64,000 bases of DNA from VRUE01 sp963704545 (GTDB lineage: Bacteria; Actinomycetota; Thermoleophilia; Solirubrobacterales; 70-9). Below are positions 7,474-16,289 of the stretch, in pieces. The position numbers were made by a program, and so were the translations under genes. How positions within the stretch are numbered: the first letter of the stretch is position 1; every line of letters begins with the position of its first letter. The DNA lies in contig OY969915.1 of assembly GCA_963704545.1 (NCBI GenBank), forward strand, positions 1,736,001 through 1,800,000, given 5' to 3'. The notes under the pieces were generated by a model, which was given only the letters and a program-made list of their open reading frames with translations, had not been told where the DNA came from and did not search any database.

Positions 7474-8130
7474 TTATCGCGGGTGGTGCCGCTCTTGCAA
7501 GGCGCGCGCGGCACGCACTTCGCCGATTCCGGTGCGTGCATACAGCACCGTGGCGACGATCGCGAAGCCGAGGCCGACGATCAGGAGAGCGGCCGGGACC
7601 CACCCGGCGAAGACCATCGCGAAGAAGATCCCGCCCATGATCGGGAAGACCGAGATCCGACCCGGCCAGTTGACCCGGATCTCGACGCCGTGGCGCAGGC
7701 CGTACTGGGCGAGGACGAGCATCGCCAGCTCGCGCGCGGCGAGCAGGGCGAGTGCCCAGCGCGGCAGCAGCTCGAAGTGCCAACAGACGACGGCGCCGGC
7801 GAGGATCGTGAGACGGTCGACGAGTGGGTCGAGGATCGAGCCGAGGCGGCTGTACTGGCCGGTGACGCGGGCGAGGAAGCCGTCGACGTAGTCGCCGGCG
7901 GCGATCAGCCAGAAGACGATCGCGGCGGAGGCGCTGCGCCCGTCGCCCGATTCGAAGGCGAGCCAGAGGAAGAGCGGTAGCGCGGCGAGGCGCAGGTAGC
8001 CGACCAGGTTGGGCAGCGTCCATGGGTTGAGCGGTTCGCCCTTCCGGGTCTGCCGCGGCGGTGGGCCGCTGCGGTCGAGACCGAAGAGGCGGCGCACCCG
8101 GCCGCGGCCGAACGGCGCGCTGTCAGGCAT
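7474..8130 (-). CDS. pgsA: CDP-alcohol phosphatidyltransferase (phosphatidylglycerophosphate synthase-like)
   Basis: 218 residues with several membrane helices. The CDP-alcohol phosphotransferase signature D-x2-DG-x2-AR-x8-G-x3-D-x3-D is complete at Asp80, Asp83-Gly84, Ala87-Arg88, Gly97, Asp101 and Asp105. The enzyme joins a CDP-diacylglycerol to an alcohol phosphate in the membrane. PgsA is most likely, but cardiolipin synthase or phosphatidylinositol-phosphate synthase cannot be excluded. Its start overlaps the end of proS by 8 bases, so the two are coupled. Confidence 0.8.
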   Translation of the reverse strand: MPDSAPFGRGRVRRLFGLDRSGPPPRQTRKGEPLNPWTLPNLVGYLRLAALPLFLWLAFESGDGRSASAAIVFWLIAAGDYVDGFLARVTGQYSRLGSILDPLVDRLTILAGAVVCWHFELLPRWALALLAARELAMLVLAQYGLRHGVEIRVNWPGRISVFPIMGGIFFAMVFAGWVPAALLIVGLGFAIVATVLYARTGIGEVRAARALQERHHPR

Positions 8131-9814
8131 CGATGCCCTGCAGGAGTGCCTGGGCCTGGGCGGCGGCCTCCCCCACGGGCAGCTTGTGCTCGGCGCCGCC
8201 GGCGCGCTCGCTCGCCTCGACCACGCCCTCGGCCAGGCCGCGCCGCCCGACGACGATGCGCAGGGGGCAGCCGAGCAGCTCAGCGTCGGTCAGCTTCTCC
8301 CCCGCCCCGGCGTCGCGGTCGTCGTAGAGCACCTCGACGCCAGCACCGATGAGCTCCTCATACAGCGTGTCGGCCGCGGCGCGCTCCCCCTCATCCGCCT
8401 TCTTGGCGAGCGAGACGAGATGGACCTGCCAGGGAGCCAGGGGCCGTGGCCAGACGATCCCCCGTTCGTCGGCGCCCTGCTCGATCGCGGCCGCGACGAT
8501 CCGGGCCGGGCCGATCCCGTAGCTGCCCATCACGATCGGCCTCTCCGTTCCCGACTCGTCGAGGAAGGTGGCGCCGAGCGGCTCGGAGTAGCGCGTGCCG
8601 AGCTTGAAGATGTTGCCGACCTCGATCGCCGGCTCGATCTCGATCGTGCCGCCTCCGGGGGCGGTGTCGCCGGCCTCGACGTTGCGTACGTCCATCTCGT
8701 AGGACTCGAAGTCGCGCGAGGGGTCGATGCCGCGCAGGTGGGTGTCCGGCTTGTTGGCGCCGGAGACGTAGGAATCGCCGCTCAGCGCCGCGTCCTTGAT
8801 GATCGGCAGGCCGCTGCCGATCGGGCCGAGGTAGCCGACCGGGCCGAGCTGGTCCTCGATCTCCTCGGCGCTGGCCTGGCGGAAGTCGGTTTTCATCCCG
8901 TTGCGCAGCTTGATCTCGTTCAGCCGGTGATCGCCGCGCAGCAGGACAAGGACCATTCCCCTGCCCTCGACGACGATCGGCAGCGTCTTGATGAAGGCGC
9001 CGTGCGACAAGCCAAGGTGCCCGGCCACCTCCTCGACCTTGGTCAGGCCGGGCGTGTCGACCTCCTCCGGCGCGTCCAGCGGCGGGGGCAGCTCGACCGG
9101 CTGCGCTTCGGCCGAGGCGACCTCGACGTTGGCGGCGTAGCCGGGGGCGAGGGCAACCTCGTTCTCGCCCGCCGCACAGGGCGCCATGTACTCGTGGGCG
9201 CCGGAGCCGCCCATCATCCCGACGTCGGACTCGACCCGGTACCAGCGCAGCCCGCTGCGATCGAAGATCCGCGCGTATGCCTCGCTCTGCAACTCGTAGG
9301 ACCGCGCCAGCCCCTCCTCGTCGCGGTCGAAGGAGTAGGCGTCCTTCATCGTGAACTCGCGCGTGCGCAGCACCCCGGCCCGCGGCCGCGGCTCGTCGCG
9401 CTCCTTGGTCTGCAGGTGGTACAGCATCAGGGGCAGGTCGCGGTACGAGCGCACCTCGCGAGAGACGTGATCGGTGACGCACTCCTCATGCGTCATCGCC
9501 AGGACCATCGGCGACCCCTTGCGGTCCTCGAGCTTGAACAGCTCCTCGATCGAGTACCGCCCCGTCTTCTCCCAGTTCGCCGCAGGCTGCAGAACCGGCA
9601 TCAGCATCTCCTGGCACCCGATCGAAGCCATCTCTTCTCTGAGGATCGCTTCGACCTTGCGATGGACTCTCCACCCAGCGGGCAGGTAGGACCACAGCCC
9701 GGCCCCGACCTGGCGGATGAGACCGGCCCGCACCATCAGCTTGTGCGACAGCGCCTCGGCATCCGCAGGCGCATCCTTGAGCGTGGGAATGAAGCTCTGG
9801 CTCAGCCGAGTCAC
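8123..9814 (-). CDS. proS: prolyl-tRNA synthetase, bacterial type
   Basis: 563 residues, the usual bacterial length. Class II motif 1 lies around GLWSYLPAGWRVHRKVE, motif 2 around RPRAGVLRTREFTMKDAYSF and motif 3 in GSYGIGPARIVAAAIEQ. The YbaK-like editing insertion between motifs 2 and 3 is present (about 230-385), and an anticodon-binding domain follows (PWQVHLVSL onward). It charges tRNA-Pro and edits mischarged Ala. It starts at GTG 9814. The 182-base gap to the upstream fadD-like gene contains repeat D. Confidence 0.95.
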   Translation of the reverse strand: MTRLSQSFIPTLKDAPADAEALSHKLMVRAGLIRQVGAGLWSYLPAGWRVHRKVEAILREEMASIGCQEMLMPVLQPAANWEKTGRYSIEELFKLEDRKGSPMVLAMTHEECVTDHVSREVRSYRDLPLMLYHLQTKERDEPRPRAGVLRTREFTMKDAYSFDRDEEGLARSYELQSEAYARIFDRSGLRWYRVESDVGMMGGSGAHEYMAPCAAGENEVALAPGYAANVEVASAEAQPVELPPPLDAPEEVDTPGLTKVEEVAGHLGLSHGAFIKTLPIVVEGRGMVLVLLRGDHRLNEIKLRNGMKTDFRQASAEEIEDQLGPVGYLGPIGSGLPIIKDAALSGDSYVSGANKPDTHLRGIDPSRDFESYEMDVRNVEAGDTAPGGGTIEIEPAIEVGNIFKLGTRYSEPLGATFLDESGTERPIVMGSYGIGPARIVAAAIEQGADERGIVWPRPLAPWQVHLVSLAKKADEGERAAADTLYEELIGAGVEVLYDDRDAGAGEKLTDAELLGCPLRIVVGRRGLAEGVVEASERAGGAEHKLPVGEAAAQAQALLQGIDA

Positions 9815-9888
9815 GCGAGAAACCTATCCGCCCCAGGCCCGGGAAGCTCAACCCCCAGCGGGACGCGCCGTCTCCTCTAGTCGCTGCT

Positions 9889-9984
9889 CGCGGGGGGTGG
9901 CGTCGTAGGGGGAACCGCCCCCGAGGACGCTTTAGCGACCGCAGGGGGTGGTGGGTCCCCTGCGACGACAGGACCCGCCGCGCC
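9889..9984. repeat. hairpin repeat, copy D (partner of 23081-23172)
   Basis: The ~90 bases fold into one long hairpin. The outer arm contains GGGTGGCGTCG pairing with CGACAGGACCC, the middle arm ACCGCCCCC with GGGGGTGGT, and the tip CGCTTTAGCG. A second copy at 23081-23172, inverted, is identical at about 79 of 83 core positions. One difference is compensatory: GTCGT/ACGAC here, GTCGC/GCGAC there. It sits between the stop of the acyl-CoA ligase gene and the start of proS. Confidence 0.8.
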
Positions 9985-9996
9985 AAAGCGCCTCGG

Positions 9997-11790
9997 CTAC
10001 TCCGCGTACAGCCCCTCGATCTCCGCTTCGTAGCGACGCTCGATCGGCCGCCGTTTCAGCTTCATCGTCGGCGTCAGCTCGACGCCCCCCGGCTGCCAAT
10101 CGGTCGGCAGCAGCTTGAACTTCTTCACCTGCTCCACCCGAGACAGCCGGGCGTTGCCCCGCTCGACCCCGGCGCTGACCTCCGCCAGCACCGCCGGCTC
10201 GGCGGCGAGCTCCTCCAGCGCGGAGGCCTCGATCCCGTTCTGCGCGGCAAAGGCGGGTGCCGCGTCGGGGTCGAGCACGACCAGCGCCACGTTGTACGGG
10301 CGGTTGTCGCCGACCACGCAGACCTGCCCGATCAGCGGGCTGGACGCCTTGATCTTCGCCTCGATGTTCGCCGGCGACATGTTCTTGCCGGCCGAGTTGA
10401 TGATCAGCTCCTTCTTGCGGTCGACGATGCGCAGGTAGCCGTCCTCGTCGAGCTCGCCGACGTCGCCGGTGTGCAGCCAACCCTCGGCGTCGATCGCCTC
10501 CTCGGTCTTCTCGGGGTCGTTGCGGTACCCGGTCATCAGGACCGCGCCGCGCAGCAGCACCTCACCGTCCTCGGCGAGCTTCAGCTCTATCCCCGGAGCC
10601 GGTGGGCCGACCGTGCCGATCTTGATCCGCTCCGGCGGGTTGCAGGTACCGGCCGCGCAGCTCTCCGAGAGCCCCCAGAGCTCTGCCAGGGGGACGCCGA
10701 TCGCGTGGAAGAACTCGATCACCTCGCGCGGCGTCGGAGCGGCGCCGACGTTTACGGCCTCGATCTCGTCGAGGCCGACCCGCTCGCGCAGTTTGGAGAG
10801 CACCAGCGCATCCGCTTGGGCGTATTCCTCGACCAGCTCGACGGGGACCGCTCCACCGCCCTGCTCGGCCTCGACCCTGCGCCTCCCCACGTCCAGCGCC
10901 CACTCCACCGCCTTCTTGCGATTCTCGTCGAGCTCGGCCTCGATCCCGATCTCCATCGCCGCCTTCAGCTTCTCCCAGATCCGCGGCACGGCGAAGAACC
11001 AGGTCGGTCGCACTTCGGCCAGGTAGGCGACCACCTGGCGCGGATCGGGGCAGCAGGTGGTGGTGACGCCGTGCACCATCGGCATGTAGTGGGTGACGTT
11101 GCGCTCGGCGACGTGGGCCATCGGCAGCCAGGAGATCAGCCGGCCGTTTTCGGGGAAGGGGATCAGATCGTTGAAGGAGCGGGCCGCTGCCAGCAGGCTG
11201 CCGTGGGTGAGCTGCACCCCCTTCGGCGGGCCGGTCGTACCCGAGGTGTAGATCAGGGTCACCAGGTCGTCCGGCTCGACCTTTCGCCAGGCAGCCTCGA
11301 AATCGAACCCCTCCTCGCCCATCGCTTCCAGCTCCGCGAGGGAGATCGTGCCGTCGCGAGCGTCGCCGTCGACGACCACGACGTGCTCGAGCGCCGGCGC
11401 CCCGGCGCCTGCCTCCAGCACCGTGTCGAGGAAGGCGGCCTCGGTGAACAGGACCCGGTTGGCCGCGTCGCCGATCACATACTCGATCTGTTCGACGGTG
11501 GAGGTGTTGTAGATCGAGAACGGCGTCGCGCCGAGGTGCATCGCCCCGGTGTCGGCGAAGTGGAACTCCGGCCGGTTGACGAGCATCAGGCCCACCGTGT
11601 CGCCGCGGCCGACGCCGAGCGCCGCCAGGCCCGCGGCGATCCGCCGCACCCGCTCCGCGTACTCCGACCAGGTGGCGGTGAACTCGTCGCCCTTGGTGCG
11701 GATCGCCATGCGCTCGCCGTGCTCGGCGGCCGTCAGCTGGAAGGCCTCGGCCACGTTCGCCGCCTCTGTCAGGGCTCGACCGCTCGACAT
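9997..11790 (-). CDS. long-chain acyl-CoA synthetase (AMP-forming), FadD15-like
   Basis: 597 residues of the ANL adenylating superfamily. The ATP loop LIYTSGTTGPPKGV is near 173-186, the A5-type GLSESCAAGTCNPPE near 368-382, the A7 motif GWLHTGDVGELDEDGYLRI, and the hinge RKKELIINSAGKNMSP with Lys for thioester formation. Length and the linker segment are like bacterial long-chain fatty acid CoA ligases, which activate fatty acids with CoA at the membrane. Substrate length is inferred. The stop precedes repeat D; ispG lies 9 bases upstream, so it is probably part of the ispG operon. Confidence 0.85.
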   Translation of the reverse strand: MSSGRALTEAANVAEAFQLTAAEHGERMAIRTKGDEFTATWSEYAERVRRIAAGLAALGVGRGDTVGLMLVNRPEFHFADTGAMHLGATPFSIYNTSTVEQIEYVIGDAANRVLFTEAAFLDTVLEAGAGAPALEHVVVVDGDARDGTISLAELEAMGEEGFDFEAAWRKVEPDDLVTLIYTSGTTGPPKGVQLTHGSLLAAARSFNDLIPFPENGRLISWLPMAHVAERNVTHYMPMVHGVTTTCCPDPRQVVAYLAEVRPTWFFAVPRIWEKLKAAMEIGIEAELDENRKKAVEWALDVGRRRVEAEQGGGAVPVELVEEYAQADALVLSKLRERVGLDEIEAVNVGAAPTPREVIEFFHAIGVPLAELWGLSESCAAGTCNPPERIKIGTVGPPAPGIELKLAEDGEVLLRGAVLMTGYRNDPEKTEEAIDAEGWLHTGDVGELDEDGYLRIVDRKKELIINSAGKNMSPANIEAKIKASSPLIGQVCVVGDNRPYNVALVVLDPDAAPAFAAQNGIEASALEELAAEPAVLAEVSAGVERGNARLSRVEQVKKFKLLPTDWQPGGVELTPTMKLKRRPIERRYEAEIEGLYAE

Positions 11791-11799
11791 CTAGACCAT

Positions 11800-13053
11800 C
11801 TAGGCTCGTGTGAAGCGGCGCCCCGCCGTGGGCGAGACGTCCTCGTCGAGCAGCACCTTGTCGGACTCGCCCTTTTCGGCCGCTTCGTGCTCCATCCGGG
11901 CGATCTTCTCGGGTGTCAGTTCGCCCGCGTTTTCCGCCTCGATCTTCGCCAGCCAGGCCGCGCCCTCGCGCGACTCGTTCTCGTCGAACTCCACCCCACC
12001 GCGATCGAGCGACTTGTCGATCTCCTCGAACAGGGTGTCGACGAGCATCGCCTGGGGGACCTTCCGCAACGGCTTGCCGTGCGCGTAGATCAGGCCCTCG
12101 TTCTTGGCGCCGGCGATACCGAAGTCTGCGTGCGAGGCCTCGCCGATCCCGTTCACCGCGCAGCCCAGCACGGCGACCTCGATCGGCTCGGCGTAGCTCT
12201 CCAGCCGCTGCTCGATCTCGGCGACGACGGAGTCCATGTCGAACTGGAGGCGGCCGCAGGTCGGGCAGGCGATAAGCACCGGGCCGCGCTCGCGCAGTTG
12301 CAGCGCCTTGAGGATCTCCCAGGCGACCTTGACCTCCTCCTCGGCGTGGAAGGTCGAGAGGCTGATCCGGATCGTGTCGCCGATCCCGTCGGCGAGCAGG
12401 GTGCCGAGGCCGACCGAGGACTTGAGCGAGCCCGACCATTTGGTCCCGGCCTCGGTGATTCCCAGGTGCAGCGGGTAGGGGATCTTCTCCGCCAAGAGGC
12501 GGTTGGCGGCGATCGTGTTGGGCACGTTCGTCGACTTGATCGAGACCTTGAAGTCTTCGAAGTCGAGGCCCTCCATCAGCTCGACGAACTCGACCGCGGC
12601 CGCGACCAGCGCCTCGACCGGGCTCTCGCGCTCGAGCGCGTGCAGGTGCTTGGGCAGCGAGCCGGAGTTGACCCCGATCCGCATCGGCACGCCCGCGGCG
12701 GTCGCCCGCTCCGCCACCTCGGCGACCTTCTCGCGTCCACCGATGTTGCCCGGGTTGAGCCGGATGCAGTGGGCGCCGGCGTCGATCGCCTTCAACGCCA
12801 GGGTGTGGTTGAAGTGGATGTCCGCGATCACCGGGATCGGCGACTCCTTGACGATCGTCTTCAGCGTCTCGACGTCCTCGTCGCGCGGCACCGCGACCCG
12901 CACGATGTCCGCCCCGGCGTCGGCCACCTTGCGGATCTGCTCCATCGTCGCCGCCAGGTTGGCGGTCTCGGTCTTGGTCATCGTCTGCACGGCGACGGGC
13001 GCGCCGCCGCCGATCGGCACGCCGCCGACGAATATCTGGCGCTTCGATGCCAT
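11800..13053 (-). CDS. ispG: 4-hydroxy-3-methylbut-2-enyl diphosphate synthase
   Basis: 417 residues. IspG (GcpE) reduces methylerythritol cyclodiphosphate to HMBPP, the sixth step of the MEP isoprenoid pathway. The TIM barrel (KTETANLAATMEQIRKVADAG onward) is followed by the [4Fe-4S] domain with Cys in ACPTCGR and in LGCAVNGIGEA. A further C-terminal tail of about 60 charged residues is longer than in E. coli. dxr, another MEP gene, is two genes upstream. Confidence 0.95.
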   Translation of the reverse strand: MASKRQIFVGGVPIGGGAPVAVQTMTKTETANLAATMEQIRKVADAGADIVRVAVPRDEDVETLKTIVKESPIPVIADIHFNHTLALKAIDAGAHCIRLNPGNIGGREKVAEVAERATAAGVPMRIGVNSGSLPKHLHALERESPVEALVAAAVEFVELMEGLDFEDFKVSIKSTNVPNTIAANRLLAEKIPYPLHLGITEAGTKWSGSLKSSVGLGTLLADGIGDTIRISLSTFHAEEEVKVAWEILKALQLRERGPVLIACPTCGRLQFDMDSVVAEIEQRLESYAEPIEVAVLGCAVNGIGEASHADFGIAGAKNEGLIYAHGKPLRKVPQAMLVDTLFEEIDKSLDRGGVEFDENESREGAAWLAKIEAENAGELTPEKIARMEHEAAEKGESDKVLLDEDVSPTAGRRFTRA

Positions 13054-13087
13054 ATGCGAAGGGTATCCGGGTGCGCGGGCGCGCCGG

Positions 13088-14179
13088 CTAGCGGACGTCG
13101 AAGCCCTCGCCGTTGAGGCGCCCGATGTCGTTGGTCAGCCCGATGAACATGAGGATCACGACGAGCACGACGCCGATCGCGGTGGCCCGCTCCATCACCT
13201 GCAGCGAGGCCGGCTTGCCCCGCAGCTTCTCGACCAGGGCCCAGAAGATATGGCCGCCGTCCAGTGGCAGGATCGGCAGCAGGTTGATCAGGCCCAGCGA
13301 GAGACTGACCAGGGCGAGCAGCATCAGCGAGCGGTCCACCCCCAGGTCGAGCGTCTGGTTGGCGACGTCACTGACCCCGACGATGCCGGAGATTTCCTTG
13401 CGCTGCTCGGATTCGAAGATGCGCGAGAAGATCGAGGCGGTTTTCGTCGTCACCAGCCAGACCGTGTCCCAGGCCCGGCCGACCGCTGCGCCGAGGCCGA
13501 TCTCCTCGGCTTCGGTCCCGTAGGCGAAGCCGACCAGGGCCCGCTTGTTGGCGGCGTCGTACTCGGGCCTGACCGAGATCGTCCGCAGTTCGCCGTTGCG
13601 GCTGATGCGCAGCGTGGCCGGCGTCGCGGCGACGCAACCGTCGACCTGCCTGCCGGCGCACTCGTGGCCGGCGACCTCCTCGGCGAAGCGTTCGAGCCGC
13701 GCTTCGCGGTCCAGGCCGGGATAGGAGCGACCGTCGACGGCAAGGATCTCGTCGCCCGGCTCGAGGACCTTGGCGGCCGGAGAGCCGTCGCGGATCTCGT
13801 CCACCGACTGGGTCACCTGCTGCGCGTTGGTGAAGTAGACGAAGGTGAAGATGGCGAAGGCGAGGGCGATGTTGACCCCGGGGCCGGCGGCGATCACGGC
13901 GATCCGCTTCCAGACCGGCTGGCGGTAGTAGGCGCGCGGCTCGACCTCCGGCGGTACCTCCTCCTCCGGGTTCATGCCCGTGATCTTCACGTAGCCGCCG
14001 AGCGGGATCGCTTTCACCCCGTACTCGGTCTCGCCGCGTTTGAACGACCAGATCGTCGGCCCGAAGAAGAGGAAGAAGCGCTCGACCCGCATCCCGGTCG
14101 CCTTCGCCACGAAGAAGTGCCCCGCCTCGTGCAAGATGATCAGCAGCGAGAAGCCGAGGAAGATCAGGACCCAGTTCAT
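13088..14179 (-). CDS. rseP: site-2 protease, RseP/Rip1 family
   Basis: 363 residues. A membrane zinc protease that cuts substrates such as anti-sigma factors within the bilayer. The HEAGH zinc motif is at 17-21 in the first helix. A PDZ domain (about 115-210) contains the GSPAAKVLEPGDEIL ligand loop. The second metal motif PLDGGH is near 305-310, and the last hydrophobic helix is near 335-350. It has the standard dxr-rseP-ispG neighbourhood and overlaps the dxr stop by 4 bases. Confidence 0.93.
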   Translation of the reverse strand: MNWVLIFLGFSLLIILHEAGHFFVAKATGMRVERFFLFFGPTIWSFKRGETEYGVKAIPLGGYVKITGMNPEEEVPPEVEPRAYYRQPVWKRIAVIAAGPGVNIALAFAIFTFVYFTNAQQVTQSVDEIRDGSPAAKVLEPGDEILAVDGRSYPGLDREARLERFAEEVAGHECAGRQVDGCVAATPATLRISRNGELRTISVRPEYDAANKRALVGFAYGTEAEEIGLGAAVGRAWDTVWLVTTKTASIFSRIFESEQRKEISGIVGVSDVANQTLDLGVDRSLMLLALVSLSLGLINLLPILPLDGGHIFWALVEKLRGKPASLQVMERATAIGVVLVVILMFIGLTNDIGRLNGEGFDVR

Positions 14180-15321
14180 ACCCTGGCCAACCCCCCGACC
14201 TCTTCTTCGGTGCGGCGGCGGGCCTCGGCGTCGATCGCGAAGAGGTCTTCGAAGTGGGTCGGCTGCAGGGCGGGCATCGCCCCGAGGACCCGTTCGACCG
14301 CGGCGGGGATGGCGGTGAAGCTGATCCTCCCGTCGAGGAAGGCGGCAACGGCGACCTCGTCGGCCGCGTTGAGGACACAGGGCGCGGTCCCCCCCGCCCT
14401 GCCCGCCTCCAGGGCGATGCGCAGGCAGGCGAACGTCTCCAGGTCGGGCGGCTCGAAGGTCAGCTCACCCACCGTCGCCAGGTCGAGGCGCGGCACGTCG
14501 ACATCGGCGCGCTCGGGGTAGTGCAGCGCGTAGGAGATCGGCACCCGCATGTCGGGGTGGCCGAGATGGGCCAGGGTCGCGCCGTCGTTGAGATCGATCA
14601 GGGAGTGGACGATCGACTGCGGGTGCACGACGACCTCGATCCGCTCGAAGGGGACGCCGAAGAGGTGGTGGGCCTCGATCGCCTCGAAGCCCTTGTTCAT
14701 CAGCGTCGCCGAGTCGATCGTGATCCGTCCCCCCATGCTCCAGGTCGGGTGGGCGAGTGCCTCCTCGATACTCACGCTCGCGAGGTCGGCCCGGCCGCGG
14801 AAGGGACCACCCGAGGCGGTCAGCACCAAGCGGTCGACGGTCCCCGGCGGCTCGGACCCGATCAGCTGGAAGAGCGCCGAGTGCTCGGAGTCGACGGGGA
14901 GCAGCCTCGCTCCGGTCGCCTCTGCCAGCGCCATCGTCAGCTCGCCGCCGATCACGAGGCTCTCCTTGTTGGCGAGCGCCACGTCGATGCCCTCCCCGAG
15001 CGCGACGATTGTCGGCCCCAGGCCAGCTGCCCCGACGATCCCGTTGAGGACCAGGTCGGCGCCGGAGCCGAGGATCAGCTCGCGGATCCCGTCGTCGCCC
15101 GCGAGCACCCGTCCGTCCCAGGCCCCTCGCGCAGCCTCGGCCGCCGCCGGATCGGAGAACGCGACGGTGCCGACACCGTGCTCGCCGGCCTGCGCAAGCA
15201 CTCGCTCCCAGCTCGATCCGGCAGCGAGTCCGACCACCTCGAGCTCCTCGGAGGCGGCGACGATCTCCAGCGCCTGGGTCCCGATCGACCCGGTGGAGCC
15301 CAGAATCACCAGCTTCTTCAT
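14176..15321 (-). CDS. dxr: 1-deoxy-D-xylulose-5-phosphate reductoisomerase
   Basis: 381 residues. Converts DXP to MEP with NADPH, the first committed step of the MEP pathway. The NADPH loop GSTGSIGTQAL is at 8-18. The substrate and metal region LLPVDSEHSALFQLI and the flexible-loop segment HPTWSMGGRITIDSATLMNKG are intact. The gene starts at ATG 15321, about 80 bases after cdsA, and repeat E4 fills part of the gap. It is translationally coupled to rseP. Confidence 0.95.
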   Translation of the reverse strand: MKKLVILGSTGSIGTQALEIVAASEELEVVGLAAGSSWERVLAQAGEHGVGTVAFSDPAAAEAARGAWDGRVLAGDDGIRELILGSGADLVLNGIVGAAGLGPTIVALGEGIDVALANKESLVIGGELTMALAEATGARLLPVDSEHSALFQLIGSEPPGTVDRLVLTASGGPFRGRADLASVSIEEALAHPTWSMGGRITIDSATLMNKGFEAIEAHHLFGVPFERIEVVVHPQSIVHSLIDLNDGATLAHLGHPDMRVPISYALHYPERADVDVPRLDLATVGELTFEPPDLETFACLRIALEAGRAGGTAPCVLNAADEVAVAAFLDGRISFTAIPAAVERVLGAMPALQPTHFEDLFAIDAEARRRTEEEVGGLARV

Positions 15322-15356
15322 CTACAGCAGGATAAGGAGGACGGCAGCCGGGACCG

Positions 15357-15401
15357 TGAATCTGCGTTCACCGTTATATCCAGAGGGTGAAGGCAGATTC
15401 A
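15357..15401. repeat. REP-like hairpin E4
   Basis: Arms at 15357-15372 and 15386-15401 pair over 16 bases with one mismatch around a 13-base loop (GTTATATCCAGAG on the plus strand). It directly abuts the cdsA stop codon. Stem-loop layout, loop size and the TTCACC/GGGTGAA inner stem resemble the hairpins at 20910, 26300 and 26369. Confidence 0.65.
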
Positions 15402-16289
15402 TCAGTAGACCAGCTGGATGGCGAGGTAGTAGCCGACGACGACGGTGAAGAAGACGGCGTCCAGGCGGTCGAGGATGCCGCCGTGGGGGCCGAAGAGGGT
15501 GCCGGTGTCCTTCTTGCCGAGGTCGCGCTTCAGCATCGACTCGAAGAGGTCGCCGACCGGGGCGATCGCCGCCACCGCCGCGCCGATGATCAGCGCGTCC
15601 ACTCCGGAGAGCCAGTCCTGGTAGAGGCCGGCGAACCAGAAGGCCATCGTGCCTATGACGAAGCCTCCGAGCAGTCCCTCGAGCGTCTTGTTGGGTGAGA
15701 GCGTGGGGGCGATCTTGTGCGATCCGAACATGCGGCCGGTCGCGTAGGCGCCGGTGTCGGCGGCGAAGGTGCCGACGAGGACGTCGACCAGGAGCGCGGC
15801 GCCGTGGTCGGGGAGGTCGCGCAGCAGCACCGCGTGGACGAGCGGGATCCCGATCCAGACGATCCCGAGCAGGGTGACCCCCATCGACATCGTGATCCCG
15901 TCGCGATGGTGGCGGTCGACCCCAAAGGCGAAGAGCACCGGGAACGAGGCGGCGAGGATCAGCAGGACGTTGAAGGCCGTGCCGAAGTGGGCGGCGAGGA
16001 CCAGGGCCGGGACGGCGATGTAGGCGGCGCGCTGGATCGGCCGCATCTCCCCGGTCAGCGAGAGGTACTCGCGCAGGCAGAGCAGGCCGATCCCGATCAT
16101 CGCCACGGTGAAGACCAGCTCCCCGGCAACGATGATCGCGATCGCGAAGATGCCCCAAGGAATGGCGAAGAGGATGCGCTTGGCCGTCTCGCCACTCCGC
16201 GCCCCCCCGCGTCGGCGCTTCCGCGGCTCGCGCGGCGGCGGTTTCGGCGCCGGCTCCTCGAAGAGGTCGTCGTCGAACAGGTCCTGCAT
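15402..16289 (-). CDS. cdsA: phosphatidate cytidylyltransferase
   Basis: 295 residues with about eight membrane helices after a charged, Pro-rich cytosolic N-terminus (1-38). Makes CDP-diacylglycerol from phosphatidic acid and CTP. The family signature is present near the C-terminus as GDLFESMLKRDLGKKDTG, and ADTGAYATGRMFG lies in the middle. The start ATG 16289 overlaps the uppS stop (ATGA), fixing the start although the frame remains open upstream. Its product feeds the PgsA-type enzyme at 7474. Confidence 0.92.
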   Translation of the reverse strand: MQDLFDDDLFEEPAPKPPPREPRKRRRGGARSGETAKRILFAIPWGIFAIAIIVAGELVFTVAMIGIGLLCLREYLSLTGEMRPIQRAAYIAVPALVLAAHFGTAFNVLLILAASFPVLFAFGVDRHHRDGITMSMGVTLLGIVWIGIPLVHAVLLRDLPDHGAALLVDVLVGTFAADTGAYATGRMFGSHKIAPTLSPNKTLEGLLGGFVIGTMAFWFAGLYQDWLSGVDALIIGAAVAAIAPVGDLFESMLKRDLGKKDTGTLFGPHGGILDRLDAVFFTVVVGYYLAIQLVY

